Shown here: positions 26,030 through 34,431 of the stretch, one piece after another | How the letters are laid out: every line of letters starts with the position of its first letter | How positions within the stretch are numbered: the first letter of the stretch is position 1 | Source: CAZAZQ01 sp964489705 | Lineage (GTDB): Bacteria > Zixibacteria > MSB-5A5 > GN15 > FEB-12 | Direction of reading: 5' to 3' | Assembly: GCA_964489705.1 (NCBI GenBank) | Contig: CAZAZQ010000001.1 | Coordinates: 62,001-126,000, forward strand | Length of the DNA stretch: 64,000 bases | Notes under the pieces: generated by a model | The model's input: only the letters and a program-made list of their open reading frames with translations | Told to the model about the DNA's origin: nothing | The model's database searches: none | Made by a program: the position numbers and the translations under genes

Positions 26030-26941
26030 TTATACATACGAGGAATATCCCAAATACCCTCGCCGGTCTCTTTTCCCCAACGAGAACTTCCGGCGGGTCG
26101 TTTTGAGTGTGATACGGTAATCCAAGTTATTCGGCATACAGACACTCAACAGCCACTCCAACAATCGTCGTTTCTCCTGCCCGGGGAGAAAGTCCGGCAC
26201 TTCCTCCGGGGGAACATCGCGCACCTGGACTTCATAGCAGGAATCCCACTCCCGAAATGACCTCCCCAAGACCATATCTTTCCCCACCCGGCAGAGCCCC
26301 CTGCCCAAGCGGGTGCGGAGAGTGACGGGAATCTCATAGTCGGAAGGGACATTTTCTACAATACGCACTTCATGCTTCAAGAAATACCGCAGGACCTTTT
26401 CGACAAAGAGCGGGTTCCCTCCCCAATTATGAAAATCAGGAAAGACCGACGCCCAAAACATCAGTTCGGCTACCGGTGAGGTTTTCTGTGGGGTAAAGTC
26501 GAGCAGGTGCAAAAATTTCAACAAGTGCGCCGGTTCCACCGAGCCGAACGAGTATTTCAAAGATTGATACAGGGTGATGGCTTCGTACCGAATAACCGCC
26601 GCATCGAAGGGCGACATAAAAATACGGGCGCTTTCTTCCCACGTCGTTCCTCGCTCGGAACCGTTCGTCAGCCCATAAAAGAACTGGTACGGCATATAAT
26701 CGACGGCACTGGGGTAACCGACCTTCAGAACCACCGGCGTGTCATCGGTCAGTACCGTGCCGGGAGCGGGAGACTGCTCCTGCACTTCTCCGCAGTAGTT
26801 CCGATATTCCCCAACGGCAAGCAGACGGATGCGGTGAACATCAACGCCTAATTTTGCCAGCACGCCCAACGCGGTGGCATAGTGAAAAGGGTGGTGCCGA
26901 TCACAAAAATTCGGCATCCGTTGGTCGGGCGCAGGGTTCAT
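26030..26941 (-). CDS. tssG: T6SS baseplate TssG with an N-terminal PASTA-like domain
   Basis: 303 residues. Residues 25-75 look like a PASTA domain: ALGVLAKLGVDVHRIRL, then EVQEQSPAPGTVLTDDTPV. The proline-alanine-proline-glycine-threonine turn followed by VVLKVG is the usual PASTA end. The remainder has TssG features: MPYQFFYGLTNG, a VAELMFWASVF segment, and a C-terminal strand region (LPGQEKRRLLEWLLSVCMP). The start codon overlaps the tssF stop as ATGA, so the two wedge proteins are translationally coupled. PASTA domains usually bind peptidoglycan or muropeptides or serve as spacers. Having one in a cytoplasmic baseplate protein is odd. TssG identity is supported by position and length. 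Confidence 0.72.
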   Translation of the reverse strand: MNPAPDQRMPNFCDRHHPFHYATALGVLAKLGVDVHRIRLLAVGEYRNYCGEVQEQSPAPGTVLTDDTPVVLKVGYPSAVDYMPYQFFYGLTNGSERGTTWEESARIFMSPFDAAVIRYEAITLYQSLKYSFGSVEPAHLLKFLHLLDFTPQKTSPVAELMFWASVFPDFHNWGGNPLFVEKVLRYFLKHEVRIVENVPSDYEIPVTLRTRLGRGLCRVGKDMVLGRSFREWDSCYEVQVRDVPPEEVPDFLPGQEKRRLLEWLLSVCMPNNLDYRITLKTTRRKFSLGKRDRRGYLGYSSYV

Positions 26942-28590
26942 CGTTTCACCACCTCAATCTTGAACTGCGTGTTCACCGGCGAGCGGGACTTCAAAAAAGC
27001 TTTCAGACGTTCCTGCAACAGGCTGACTTCATCATCGGAATGGAACGCTCGGGCTTCTATCGCCACCTTCACAACCACACATCGCCTCACTCCCCCGTCA
27101 ATCCGTTCGATTCCTTTTTCACAGGTTACCGAGCCGATGCGAGGGTCAAACGTGAGCGCCCATTTTTGTATTTCGGAAAAGGTCAAGGCTCGGTCACGAT
27201 TCCGCAGCCGAATGGAGGCTTCGCGAATGATTTGTTCTTCCGTCATGGCTGGAATCGCCCCGGCGGTGGGAATAACATTTTCCACCGCCGCGATGCCGGG
27301 ATGGCTTTCGTACAGTTCGACAATTTTTCCCGCCGCAATCGCATTTGCAGCCGTACCGGCGGTCACGGCATAGGTAACGGAGAGAGAATCCGGCGGAGCT
27401 TCGATGGAAGCGGAAAAATCGAACCAGAGCACCAGCTTGCCGTTTCGCTCCTCCAAGGAGTAATAGCGCATCGTATCATCCGTCTGCATCTGTCCGATGC
27501 TCATATACTCCCGACCGTGGGAATCGACCACCTCCGAAATTTCCAAAATTTCTTCCCGCGGCTCCGGGAGTTCCAATTCCACCAACCGGCTCCCGCCGGT
27601 ATGTTTGAAGAGCTTGAGCTCATTTTTGTTCACGGCGATAAAGCAATCGAAGCAAATATCAAACGGCGTGAAAAGCTTGCTCCTGTCACCCCCGGGAGGC
27701 AAATCGATACGCAGCCAATAGAGATTTTGCTCAAATGGGGTGGTATCGATTCCGCTTTTTTTCATGAGCCGGGACAACTCATCACTCAAAGGACCGGTTT
27801 CCCAGGTCACGGCAAACGATTCCGGAAGCAGGGCAAAACTGTCCTCCAACGGCTTGAACAGCTCGGCGCTCGTGCGCAACGCTCCCCAATCCCTGCCGTT
27901 TCCAGCGTCGACCACTTGTTCGATACCGCCGGACTTTCCGGGACAAAAGCCATTGTCTTCGTAAAAGTCGCCGCGATGTGAGCTAGGGAACCAGTACCCC
28001 CATCGCAGTTGCTTTTGAACTTCCGGCGGAGCGTTCAAAAAAACGGTCGCGCCCGCCAAATCCGCCGGGTCACCGAGGTACTCGAAGGCGGCGTAAAGAG
28101 AATTTTCATTCCCTGAAGTTTCTTTGAGGGGTGAAATCGACTTACTCCCGTCCGGGAGAGGGTTAATAATGGTTACGGTCTCCCCGAAACGCAGGAGAAT
28201 ACCCACCCTGCGCAGGGAAAAGATTTTTTCCGTCTTGAGGGAGGAGAAAAAAAAAGTCTGCCCGCCTTCACGTTTTTCCTTGTAAAAAAAACGGACGTGC
28301 GGGTCAATTTCCACGACCGGATCAGCCGCTTGGCACCGCATGACCGTAAACGCCGGGACGGGCCAGCGCTTGCTTTCGGGGGAAAGCGCTTTTATCAATG
28401 CTCCGGTGGCAACTTCCCAGGTGCGGTCAATACGTTTATCTATTTTTGCCAGTTGGTCGGCATACAACTGAAGCAACATACGGACAATCGGATCGAGCCG
28501 TTCGGGGGACTCGGGGATTTGCGCATCCCAGGCTCGCAGTTGGCGATACATCTCGGTAAATATCTGTTCGGGAGAGCGTGATTTTTCCAT
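26938..28590 (-). CDS. tssF: T6SS baseplate subunit TssF
   Basis: 550 residues. The N-terminus has the TssF pattern of a helical start followed by DPIVRMLLQLYADQLAKIDKRIDRT (LLEAFAFLTARI-like). It continues with the PVPAFTVMRCQAADP beta region, a FDICFDCFIAVNKNELKLF segment equivalent to the family FPVINLFEK region, and a C-terminal EDQIIREASIRLRNRDRALTFSEIQ type domain as in gp6/TssF. It forms the baseplate wedge with TssG, to which it is joined by an ATGA overlap. The ATG at 28590 is preceded by only a weak ribosome site. A TTG two codons upstream is an alternative. Slightly shorter than the usual 590-620 residues. Confidence 0.8.
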   Translation of the reverse strand: MEKSRSPEQIFTEMYRQLRAWDAQIPESPERLDPIVRMLLQLYADQLAKIDKRIDRTWEVATGALIKALSPESKRWPVPAFTVMRCQAADPVVEIDPHVRFFYKEKREGGQTFFFSSLKTEKIFSLRRVGILLRFGETVTIINPLPDGSKSISPLKETSGNENSLYAAFEYLGDPADLAGATVFLNAPPEVQKQLRWGYWFPSSHRGDFYEDNGFCPGKSGGIEQVVDAGNGRDWGALRTSAELFKPLEDSFALLPESFAVTWETGPLSDELSRLMKKSGIDTTPFEQNLYWLRIDLPPGGDRSKLFTPFDICFDCFIAVNKNELKLFKHTGGSRLVELELPEPREEILEISEVVDSHGREYMSIGQMQTDDTMRYYSLEERNGKLVLWFDFSASIEAPPDSLSVTYAVTAGTAANAIAAGKIVELYESHPGIAAVENVIPTAGAIPAMTEEQIIREASIRLRNRDRALTFSEIQKWALTFDPRIGSVTCEKGIERIDGGVRRCVVVKVAIEARAFHSDDEVSLLQERLKAFLKSRSPVNTQFKIEVVKR

Positions 28591-28635
28591 AGTCAAATGC
28601 TGTTCTCAGTACCTTTTTACGTTCACACCTTTTCT

Positions 28636-29013
28636 TCAACCTAACGAATAACTCGCTTCGAACTTTTGCTCCTCGCCCTGCTCGTCACGATAATTTCCGC
28701 TCACTTTGACAACAATCCCTAGAGCCCGCGGCTTGGCGGTATTCATCCCCACAAAGGAGACGGAAACATTGTACAACCGCTTTTCAAACTTATCGATGGC
28801 ATTTCGGAGATTGGCGCGGATCTCCGCTTTGTTGGCAACCACAATATCGGAGAACTCCTTCTCCCAAATTTCGCAGCCGTATTCCGGGGCAAACGGTAAC
28901 ATGCCCGGACGCGTGCTCAACAACAACCCAACGGATAGCCGCAGGGACTCGAACAAATCGGTTCGGGGAAGGTAGCCGTTTCGGAAGATGAGAGGAAGCG
29001 CCAAGTATTCCAT
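28636..29013 (-). CDS. tssE: T6SS baseplate subunit TssE (gp25-like)
   Basis: 125 residues. Homologous in pattern to phage gp25: LRLSVGLLLSTRPGMLPFAPEYGCEIWE is the family core in which the loop after the strand places a Gly/Cys turn. It is followed by ANLRNAIDKFEKRLYNVSVSF, where the E-x-R signature (FEKRL) binds the sheath initiation site. It anchors the sheath to the baseplate. It lies between vgrG and tssF, 8 bases after the vgrG stop. Length is normal. Confidence 0.85.
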   Translation of the reverse strand: MEYLALPLIFRNGYLPRTDLFESLRLSVGLLLSTRPGMLPFAPEYGCEIWEKEFSDIVVANKAEIRANLRNAIDKFEKRLYNVSVSFVGMNTAKPRALGIVVKVSGNYRDEQGEEQKFEASYSLG

Positions 29014-29021
29014 ATCACCCG

Positions 29022-30791
29022 TCAGTTTATTTTCACCATGGTGCCTTTAATGGTTACGACAGCCCCGCCTTCAAGGGTAGCGTTGATTCCGGCTTTGATG
29101 TCGTAATTCATTCCCCCTTCACTCTTCAAATTTCCGCCCGCTTTTATTTTCATATCCTGACTGCTTTCCAGATTCATCGCCGCCGCCGACTTCACTTTGA
29201 TATCGCCGGACGTACTTTCCAAACTGATGGTCTTCCCTTTCAAACTGATGTCCCCCTCACTTTCAATCGTGATTTTGGGACCGTCCAACGAAAGGGTTAT
29301 CGCATTTTTCTTATCTTTTTGGACGATGACGATAACTTCCGAACCGTCGGTATCATTGAAATAAATCTCATTGCCGCTCTTGGTGCGGAAGAGCTTCAAG
29401 TTGTTGTCCGAACCGCTCCATCCCACCGGGTGACCGTCCAACGGCGGGACATCTTTCCCGTTGTAGAGGCTCCCCAAAACGAGCGGCAAGTGCGGGTCGC
29501 CATGCTCAAAGCCAACCACAACTTCGTCACCCACCTCCGGCAGACAGAAAAAGCCGCGCTTCTCTCCGGCGTGCGGAGTCAGCACCCGCACCCACATGAC
29601 AGGCTGGGCAGGCAAACCTTCCTTAGTGTACCAAGGGAATTGTACTTTAATCCGTCCCAGTTTGTCGGGATCATCAGTATCCACCACCACGGCGACTTGA
29701 ATATCAGTCAAGTGGGGAACGGAATAGCTTCGCTCCGGAAAAGCGATATCCAACGGGGTGCACGTGAAGGTGTTATGGTACTTGCCGCTTTCATCAAATG
29801 AATGGACGACCGATTTTACCCAGTAAAGCCCGTCTAATTTGTCCATACCGGTAATCTTGACACAGCGCCCAATGGTCACCGCCGGGATAACCGATTCCCC
29901 TCGGCAGGTCACTATCTTCCCCACCGAACTCTCGCGAATCAACTCCAAGGTCTTGTCCAGATCCGCCTGACTGCCCGATTTCAAACCGGGAACAAAATGG
30001 GCGTCGGGGTAGAGCTTTTGCGAAGCTTCATACGAAATCTTCGACAGCTCGGACAAGGAAGTCCGCAACGCTCCCGAGGTGGTGCTTTCGTAGATTTCCT
30101 TTTTGGTATAATTAAAACTTTGAGCGCCGACTTTTTCGATGCCGGTGCCCAATCCCATGACAAATTCTCCCAATGACTCCCGCCAGACGAGCTCCTCGGT
30201 GCGAGAGCTGGAGGCTTTCCCGACGCAGAACTCTTTACCGTCGTAGTACGCAAACATGCCGCTGCTTGCCGCCAGTCGCATCAGGTAACCGTAGTCTGTT
30301 TCCCGGTACTGCACGCTGTACGCCAACGTTGCCGAGGCTTCCTCCACCGTTCCGATGGTAATGGGATACTTCCGTAAGACGGCGCTTATAATGTCGCCGG
30401 CACGTTCCTCATGGTGGAGCGTGTTTTGCTTCGCTCCGTCAAGGGTAATGGTCGGACTATGGGCGGTAATCAAGACCGTATTTAACCCGTCGATGCTGTT
30501 GTCCAAGCTCACTTGGGTAACGACCCCGATAAACTCCAAAGAGCGGGACGAATCAACCATCCCGCCGATGGGAGTAATCGTCACCGCAATCGTTTTGCCC
30601 AGAAACGAGGCAAACACCGTCGGATCTTCAAAGTCCTTCTCCGCCGCCGCTTTTCCAAGCTGACGGAGACGAACCTTCAAGAGATGGTGAGTGTCGATAT
30701 ACTGTTCCAACGAGACCGACGAGACATCGTGTTTTATCTCTTGGTCGTCGATGCGGATGGTACATTCCGCCGACGTTTGCAGGACTGCCAT
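29022..30791 (-). CDS. vgrG: T6SS spike protein VgrG
   Basis: 589 residues. N-terminal gp27-like beta domains (SLEQYIDTHHLLKVRLRQ) are followed by the gp5 OB-fold (DDPDKLGRIKVQFPWYTKEG, then PEVGDEVVVGFEHGDPHLPLVLGSLYNG) and a repetitive beta-helix needle (ITLSLDGPKITIESEGDISL ... MVKIN). The needle ends without any effector extension, and its tip would accept the PAAR protein encoded at the start of the locus. GGAAAG precedes the ATG. It sits directly behind hcp, so tube and spike are made together. Confidence 0.9.
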   Translation of the reverse strand: MAVLQTSAECTIRIDDQEIKHDVSSVSLEQYIDTHHLLKVRLRQLGKAAAEKDFEDPTVFASFLGKTIAVTITPIGGMVDSSRSLEFIGVVTQVSLDNSIDGLNTVLITAHSPTITLDGAKQNTLHHEERAGDIISAVLRKYPITIGTVEEASATLAYSVQYRETDYGYLMRLAASSGMFAYYDGKEFCVGKASSSRTEELVWRESLGEFVMGLGTGIEKVGAQSFNYTKKEIYESTTSGALRTSLSELSKISYEASQKLYPDAHFVPGLKSGSQADLDKTLELIRESSVGKIVTCRGESVIPAVTIGRCVKITGMDKLDGLYWVKSVVHSFDESGKYHNTFTCTPLDIAFPERSYSVPHLTDIQVAVVVDTDDPDKLGRIKVQFPWYTKEGLPAQPVMWVRVLTPHAGEKRGFFCLPEVGDEVVVGFEHGDPHLPLVLGSLYNGKDVPPLDGHPVGWSGSDNNLKLFRTKSGNEIYFNDTDGSEVIVIVQKDKKNAITLSLDGPKITIESEGDISLKGKTISLESTSGDIKVKSAAAMNLESSQDMKIKAGGNLKSEGGMNYDIKAGINATLEGGAVVTIKGTMVKIN

Positions 30792-30868
30792 AATTTCTTT
30801 CCGATGAAGGTACCGCCCGGCGCCGGGTAAGAATCACTTTCCTCCCGGCGCCGGTACCGACGCTTCGG

Positions 30869-31279
30869 TTATTCTTCCCAACGGTTATCTATTTCCGCAT
30901 CACCCACGCTGAGCTTGTGGCAGGAGATTTCGAAATACTGGTAAATCTGGTCATCCGGCCGTTCTTTCACGTGGGGGATGTGCTCTTCAAATTTGGTGAT
31001 AAACCCTTCCTCCCACTTCAATTCTTTCATCGTGGCATCGTCGGGATTCTTGAAGGTCACTTTTCCCGATTTCCAATTCGGTTTGCTGGTATCCATCGCC
31101 CACCGGGCAATGTCGACGTTCCCATCCGGATCGGACTCGATTTTTATCTTAATCGTTCCGGCGTGGGCGCGGTCGGTCGGACGCCCGGTTTCATCTTTGG
31201 CGGTGTAGAGCTCGTACGAGACCTCATACACGTTTTTGTACGTGACCCCATCAATTTCAAGAACTGGTCGTCGTGCCAT
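30869..31279 (-). CDS. hcp: T6SS tube protein Hcp (TssD)
   Basis: 136 residues, the normal size for an Hcp monomer. The N-terminus RPVLEIDGVTYKNVYEVSYELYTAKDETGRPTD resembles the Hcp/TssD form of Bacteroidetes-like systems, where a strand is followed by a flexible loop. KIKIESDPDGNVDIARWAMD and FEISCHKLSVGD then form the beta barrel. Hexameric rings stack to the inner tube. GGAGTG precedes the ATG. It is flanked by an intercistronic hairpin (31336-31376) that could raise its mRNA level, as is common for tube genes. Confidence 0.8.
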   Translation of the reverse strand: MARRPVLEIDGVTYKNVYEVSYELYTAKDETGRPTDRAHAGTIKIKIESDPDGNVDIARWAMDTSKPNWKSGKVTFKNPDDATMKELKWEEGFITKFEEHIPHVKERPDDQIYQYFEISCHKLSVGDAEIDNRWEE

Positions 31280-31335
31280 CGTTTCACTCCTTTAATTTTT
31301 TGTTTCGAGTAGGTATTCGGTATACTTCTTCTTTC

Positions 31336-31376
31336 TTTGCTGTTCCACCGTCGTCTCTCCCTTTGGACACAGCAAA
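31336..31376. repeat. Intercistronic inverted repeat upstream of hcp
   Basis: TTTGCTGT (31336-31343) and ACAGCAAA (31369-31376) are exact complements 25 bases apart in the 129-base gap between tssC and hcp. No T-run follows on the minus strand. It could be a processing or stability element. Confidence 0.4.
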
Positions 31377-31408
31377 AGGAGAAAACACACCCGCAACATC
31401 CGAAGCGG

Positions 31409-32839
31409 TTACTTATCCTTCACCTTCGTCTGGTTGTCTTCGTTCCAGGCGATGAATTCGATGTTGAAGGTACGAGCCGGATACTTCGGATTCAAAGACA
31501 CCTTGATGTCGATTTCCTGCCGCTTGCGCATCTCTTCATCGGCGAAGATTTCGACCTTGTAGTCTTGCAGGATGTTGTCCCCGCCGGTAATCGCCTTCAT
31601 AAACTTGTCGATATCCCGGCGCATGGTGTCGATGAACTTCTGGTCAATCACGGAGAAGGTCTGCTTGTTCAGGTAATTCCGCAAAGTTTTATAAACGTAA
31701 TCGTAGGTGCGGCGGATGGAGTAAACGTTGAACGTCTCCTTAGTGTACAAAGTCGACGCTCCCATCGCGACAACCGCTCCTTCGAAGTTGACCATCGGAT
31801 TGACGCCTTTTTCGTTAATCTTGCTCGCATCCGGCTGGTTGGCTTTGAAACGCAGGTACTTCGCGTCGGCGATTTTTCCGTGCTTAAAGCCTGCCATCGG
31901 CTGCTGCATCCCGACCGTCACATCGCCTTGATACATCTTGCCGGCAACAGCGGCTGACGGAGGAATCCACATATCTTCATCCTCGTACTGATTGGCGCTG
32001 CGTGCAAGAATGTAATTGGCAAACACCGACACATACTGCTTGTAAGTGTCGATACCGGGGAGGTTTGCATACGCCGGATCTTCGAGCATATCCATCACTT
32101 CCTCGAACTTCTCGAAGTTCGGCAGGTCGGTCATGATGTGAATCTTGTTGGGAAGTCCCAGTTGTCGGGCGACGGTGTCGATGTTTTCGACACTGCCCAG
32201 ATAACCGGGGATGACCGCCATCGAGAAGCAGTCCTTGATGCTCCACTCGCGATAAAGATCGGAAACCGCTTTGGTCAGCTCTTCGAACTTCTCTCGGTCG
32301 TCGGGATCGGTCAGCTCCTCGGCACTGATATTGGCAAACCACGCATTGACTTTCTCGTCCGGCTCCTGTTGCGCGTTGGCAAAGAACTTGTCAATCGCTC
32401 GATAGGTTGCCTCCAGCTCGCGGCTCGCCTGATGCACCTTCTTCATGTTCTTCTCGAGGTTGGCTTCCAGCTTGGTCGCCTGCTCGTTGAGGCTCTTACG
32501 GATTTCATCGATGTCGTCCGAACGAGACAGATTGTCCACCCACACTTTGAGGCGCTCCCGGAGGAGCTTGCGCTGGGTGGCGAAATCTTTTTTGGTCAAA
32601 AATTCTTTGCGCTGGAAATCTTTCTTCGGGTCCAGCCATTCTATCCCGCGAACCAGATCCCCGTCAGCCGTTTTGAACGAGGGGAGTAACGTCGCCAACT
32701 TGCTGAAGTCTCCGAACGAATCGCTCAGAATGGCGGCAAACTCTTCCTCAGAGACCTTCTCAGCGACGGCTTCTTCTTTTTTGGCTTCGACAGCTTCTTC
32801 CGCCTGCGGTTGCATCTGATTTTTTTCTTCTTCACCCAT
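31409..32839 (-). CDS. tssC: T6SS contractile sheath large subunit TssC
   Basis: 476 residues. Acidic, lysine-rich N-terminus, then FSKLATLLPSFKTADGDLVRGIEWLD. The C-terminal half has a TssC-like core (WIPPSAAVAGKMYQGDVTVG, INEKGVNPMVNFEGAVVAMGASTLY, YVYKTLRNYLNKQTFSVIDQ) equivalent to the sheath region that reports the RRTYDYI-type handshake strands. A helical insert about residues 95-170 is less familiar. It forms the sheath with TssB, encoded 20 bases upstream. AGGGAGGTG precedes the ATG. The sequence is divergent from proteobacterial TssC and closer in style to FCB-group systems. Confidence 0.8.
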   Translation of the reverse strand: MGEEEKNQMQPQAEEAVEAKKEEAVAEKVSEEEFAAILSDSFGDFSKLATLLPSFKTADGDLVRGIEWLDPKKDFQRKEFLTKKDFATQRKLLRERLKVWVDNLSRSDDIDEIRKSLNEQATKLEANLEKNMKKVHQASRELEATYRAIDKFFANAQQEPDEKVNAWFANISAEELTDPDDREKFEELTKAVSDLYREWSIKDCFSMAVIPGYLGSVENIDTVARQLGLPNKIHIMTDLPNFEKFEEVMDMLEDPAYANLPGIDTYKQYVSVFANYILARSANQYEDEDMWIPPSAAVAGKMYQGDVTVGMQQPMAGFKHGKIADAKYLRFKANQPDASKINEKGVNPMVNFEGAVVAMGASTLYTKETFNVYSIRRTYDYVYKTLRNYLNKQTFSVIDQKFIDTMRRDIDKFMKAITGGDNILQDYKVEIFADEEMRKRQEIDIKVSLNPKYPARTFNIEFIAWNEDNQTKVKDK

Positions 32840-32858
32840 TACCGTTCACCTCCCTTCC

Positions 32859-33299
32859 TCATTCGCTGAGAAGATCAATGTAGTAGCGTGCCGCCTTCAA
32901 GAGAGCCTCTTTCTTTTCTTTGTCTTTCAGAGCCTTCTTTAGGGCGTTGTTCTTTTTCAACTGCTTGTCCAGATCCGCCATCATTTCCTTCTGATAGTAG
33001 GTCCGCTGAAGCAACTCGTTCTTCTCAATCAGCTCCTTCGAAGTGAAGTCTTTCATCGAGCGAATCTCAAAAGTCGCCATGACCGGTTCCCCTTCCACCG
33101 TTTCCAACTCAGCGGAGAAGGAAGGACGGAACTTCTCGAACACTTCTTTGAGATTGTTGCATCTCACCGGCGTGACATCGGGATCTTCCTCGTTGTTCAA
33201 ACGCGCGATGTAGAGCAACTTGTTGGACGGGAGGAGCTCTACGGGTACCGAATCGTCTCGCTGTACCCGCTCGGTTGCTCCAAGAATGAATTTCGCCAT
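32859..33299 (-). CDS. tssB: T6SS contractile sheath small subunit TssB
   Basis: 146 residues. VPVELLPSNKLLYIARLNNEEDPDVTPVRCNNLKEVFEKFRPSF leads into the TssB core, and the C-terminus (MADLDKQLKKNNALKKALKDKEKKEALLK) is a coiled helix. In other systems the TssB/TssC pair exposes a helix in contracted sheaths that is recognised by ClpV. TTGGAGG precedes the ATG. It lies between clpV and tssC, the usual order. Slightly shorter than the common 160-170 residues. Confidence 0.78.
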   Translation of the reverse strand: MAKFILGATERVQRDDSVPVELLPSNKLLYIARLNNEEDPDVTPVRCNNLKEVFEKFRPSFSAELETVEGEPVMATFEIRSMKDFTSKELIEKNELLQRTYYQKEMMADLDKQLKKNNALKKALKDKEKKEALLKAARYYIDLLSE

Positions 33300-33327
33300 C
33301 TATGCCTCCAATCGGCTAAAACACACG

Positions 33328-34431
33328 TTACTTCTTTTCTTCTTCTTCTTTGACAAACACATAGCTGTCGTCTTGTACCTCGATACGAAGACGATCGCCG
33401 GGGGATATGGTGCCGGTGATAATCTCCACCGACAATTTATTAATAATATCCTTTTCAATTATTCGCTGGATAGGCCGAGCTCCCAATTCGGGAGTATAGC
33501 CGTCCCGCGCCAGCTTGCTGCGAGCTTCCGGACTCAAGGTGGCAGTGATGTTTTGATCTTTCAAGAGGGAGGAAATCTGCTCAAACTCCAAACCGGCGAT
33601 GACTTCTACTTGCTCTTGCGTGAAGGAATGATACACGATAATATCATTCAACCGATTGAGAAATTCGGGACGGAACTTGGAAAAGAGAAAACTGCGCACT
33701 TCTTCCATATTGACTTCTCTGCCCTCGCGGTCGGCTTCGAGAATCTTATCCGCCGCATAATTCGATGTCAGGACGACGATACAGTTGGAAAAATCCACCG
33801 TCCGGTTCTGTCCGTCAGTCAATCGTCCGTCGTCAAGCAGTTGCAAAAGCACGTTAAACACGTCCGGATGAGCTTTTTCGACTTCATCAAATAATACAAT
33901 GGAAAACGGCTTCCGTTTCACCGCTTCCGTGAGCACACCGCCTTCTTCGTAGCCGACGTACCCCGGCGGAGCGCCTATCATTTTCGCCACCGAGTGCGGT
34001 TCCATAAACTCCGACATATCCAGCCGCACCATAGCGTTCTTGTCGTCAAAGAGAAACTCCGCCAGCAACTTGGGGAGGTACGTCTTCCCGGTGCCGGTAG
34101 GTCCGAGGAACAAAAACGACCCTACCGGACGGTTCGGCAGTTTCAACCCGGCGCGGGCTTTGCGGATGGCGTTCGCCACGCTCTTAATCGCTTTCTCTTG
34201 ACCGACAATTTTCGAGGAAAGGAACGACTCCATATTGATGAGGCGGTCTTTTTCCGCCGTCAGCATTTTCGACAACGGAATACCGGTACGCCGAGCCACT
34301 ACCGCTGCGACATCGGAATCGTCAATGGTCGGCTCGAGCGATTCCACCACCGCCTTCAAGGATTGAAAGCGTTCTTTCTTCTGTTGGAAATCCTGTTTCA
34401 GCTCTTCAAGATTCATTCTTTCCGGTATCAT
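33328..34431 (-). CDS. clpV-C: ClpV C-terminal half (AAA2 and D2 domain) as a separate protein
   Basis: 367 residues holding the end of the middle domain, the linker ARRTGIPLSKM, and a complete second AAA+ module: Walker A GPTGTGKT, Walker B IVLFDEVEKAHP, pore loop GAPPGYVGYEEGG, sensor-1 VVLTSNYA, and D2 helices with FRPEFLNRLND and ELGARPIQR. It starts with ATG at 34431 overlapping the TGA of the N-terminal half (ATGA) and has its own AGGAG 7 bases before, so it is a coupled, deliberate cistron. Together the two halves match the length and order of ClpV/ClpB. It would disassemble contracted sheaths. The split lies in a short middle domain. Confidence 0.88.
   Translation of the reverse strand: MIPERMNLEELKQDFQQKKERFQSLKAVVESLEPTIDDSDVAAVVARRTGIPLSKMLTAEKDRLINMESFLSSKIVGQEKAIKSVANAIRKARAGLKLPNRPVGSFLFLGPTGTGKTYLPKLLAEFLFDDKNAMVRLDMSEFMEPHSVAKMIGAPPGYVGYEEGGVLTEAVKRKPFSIVLFDEVEKAHPDVFNVLLQLLDDGRLTDGQNRTVDFSNCIVVLTSNYAADKILEADREGREVNMEEVRSFLFSKFRPEFLNRLNDIIVYHSFTQEQVEVIAGLEFEQISSLLKDQNITATLSPEARSKLARDGYTPELGARPIQRIIEKDIINKLSVEIITGTISPGDRLRIEVQDDSYVFVKEEEEKK

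Noticed and set aside
34428..34431. ClpV break as a simple frameshift error
   Set aside because: The second part has its own AGGAG at good spacing, an ATGA overlap and a start in the middle domain, which is better explained by two real cistrons. Read data could still overturn this.
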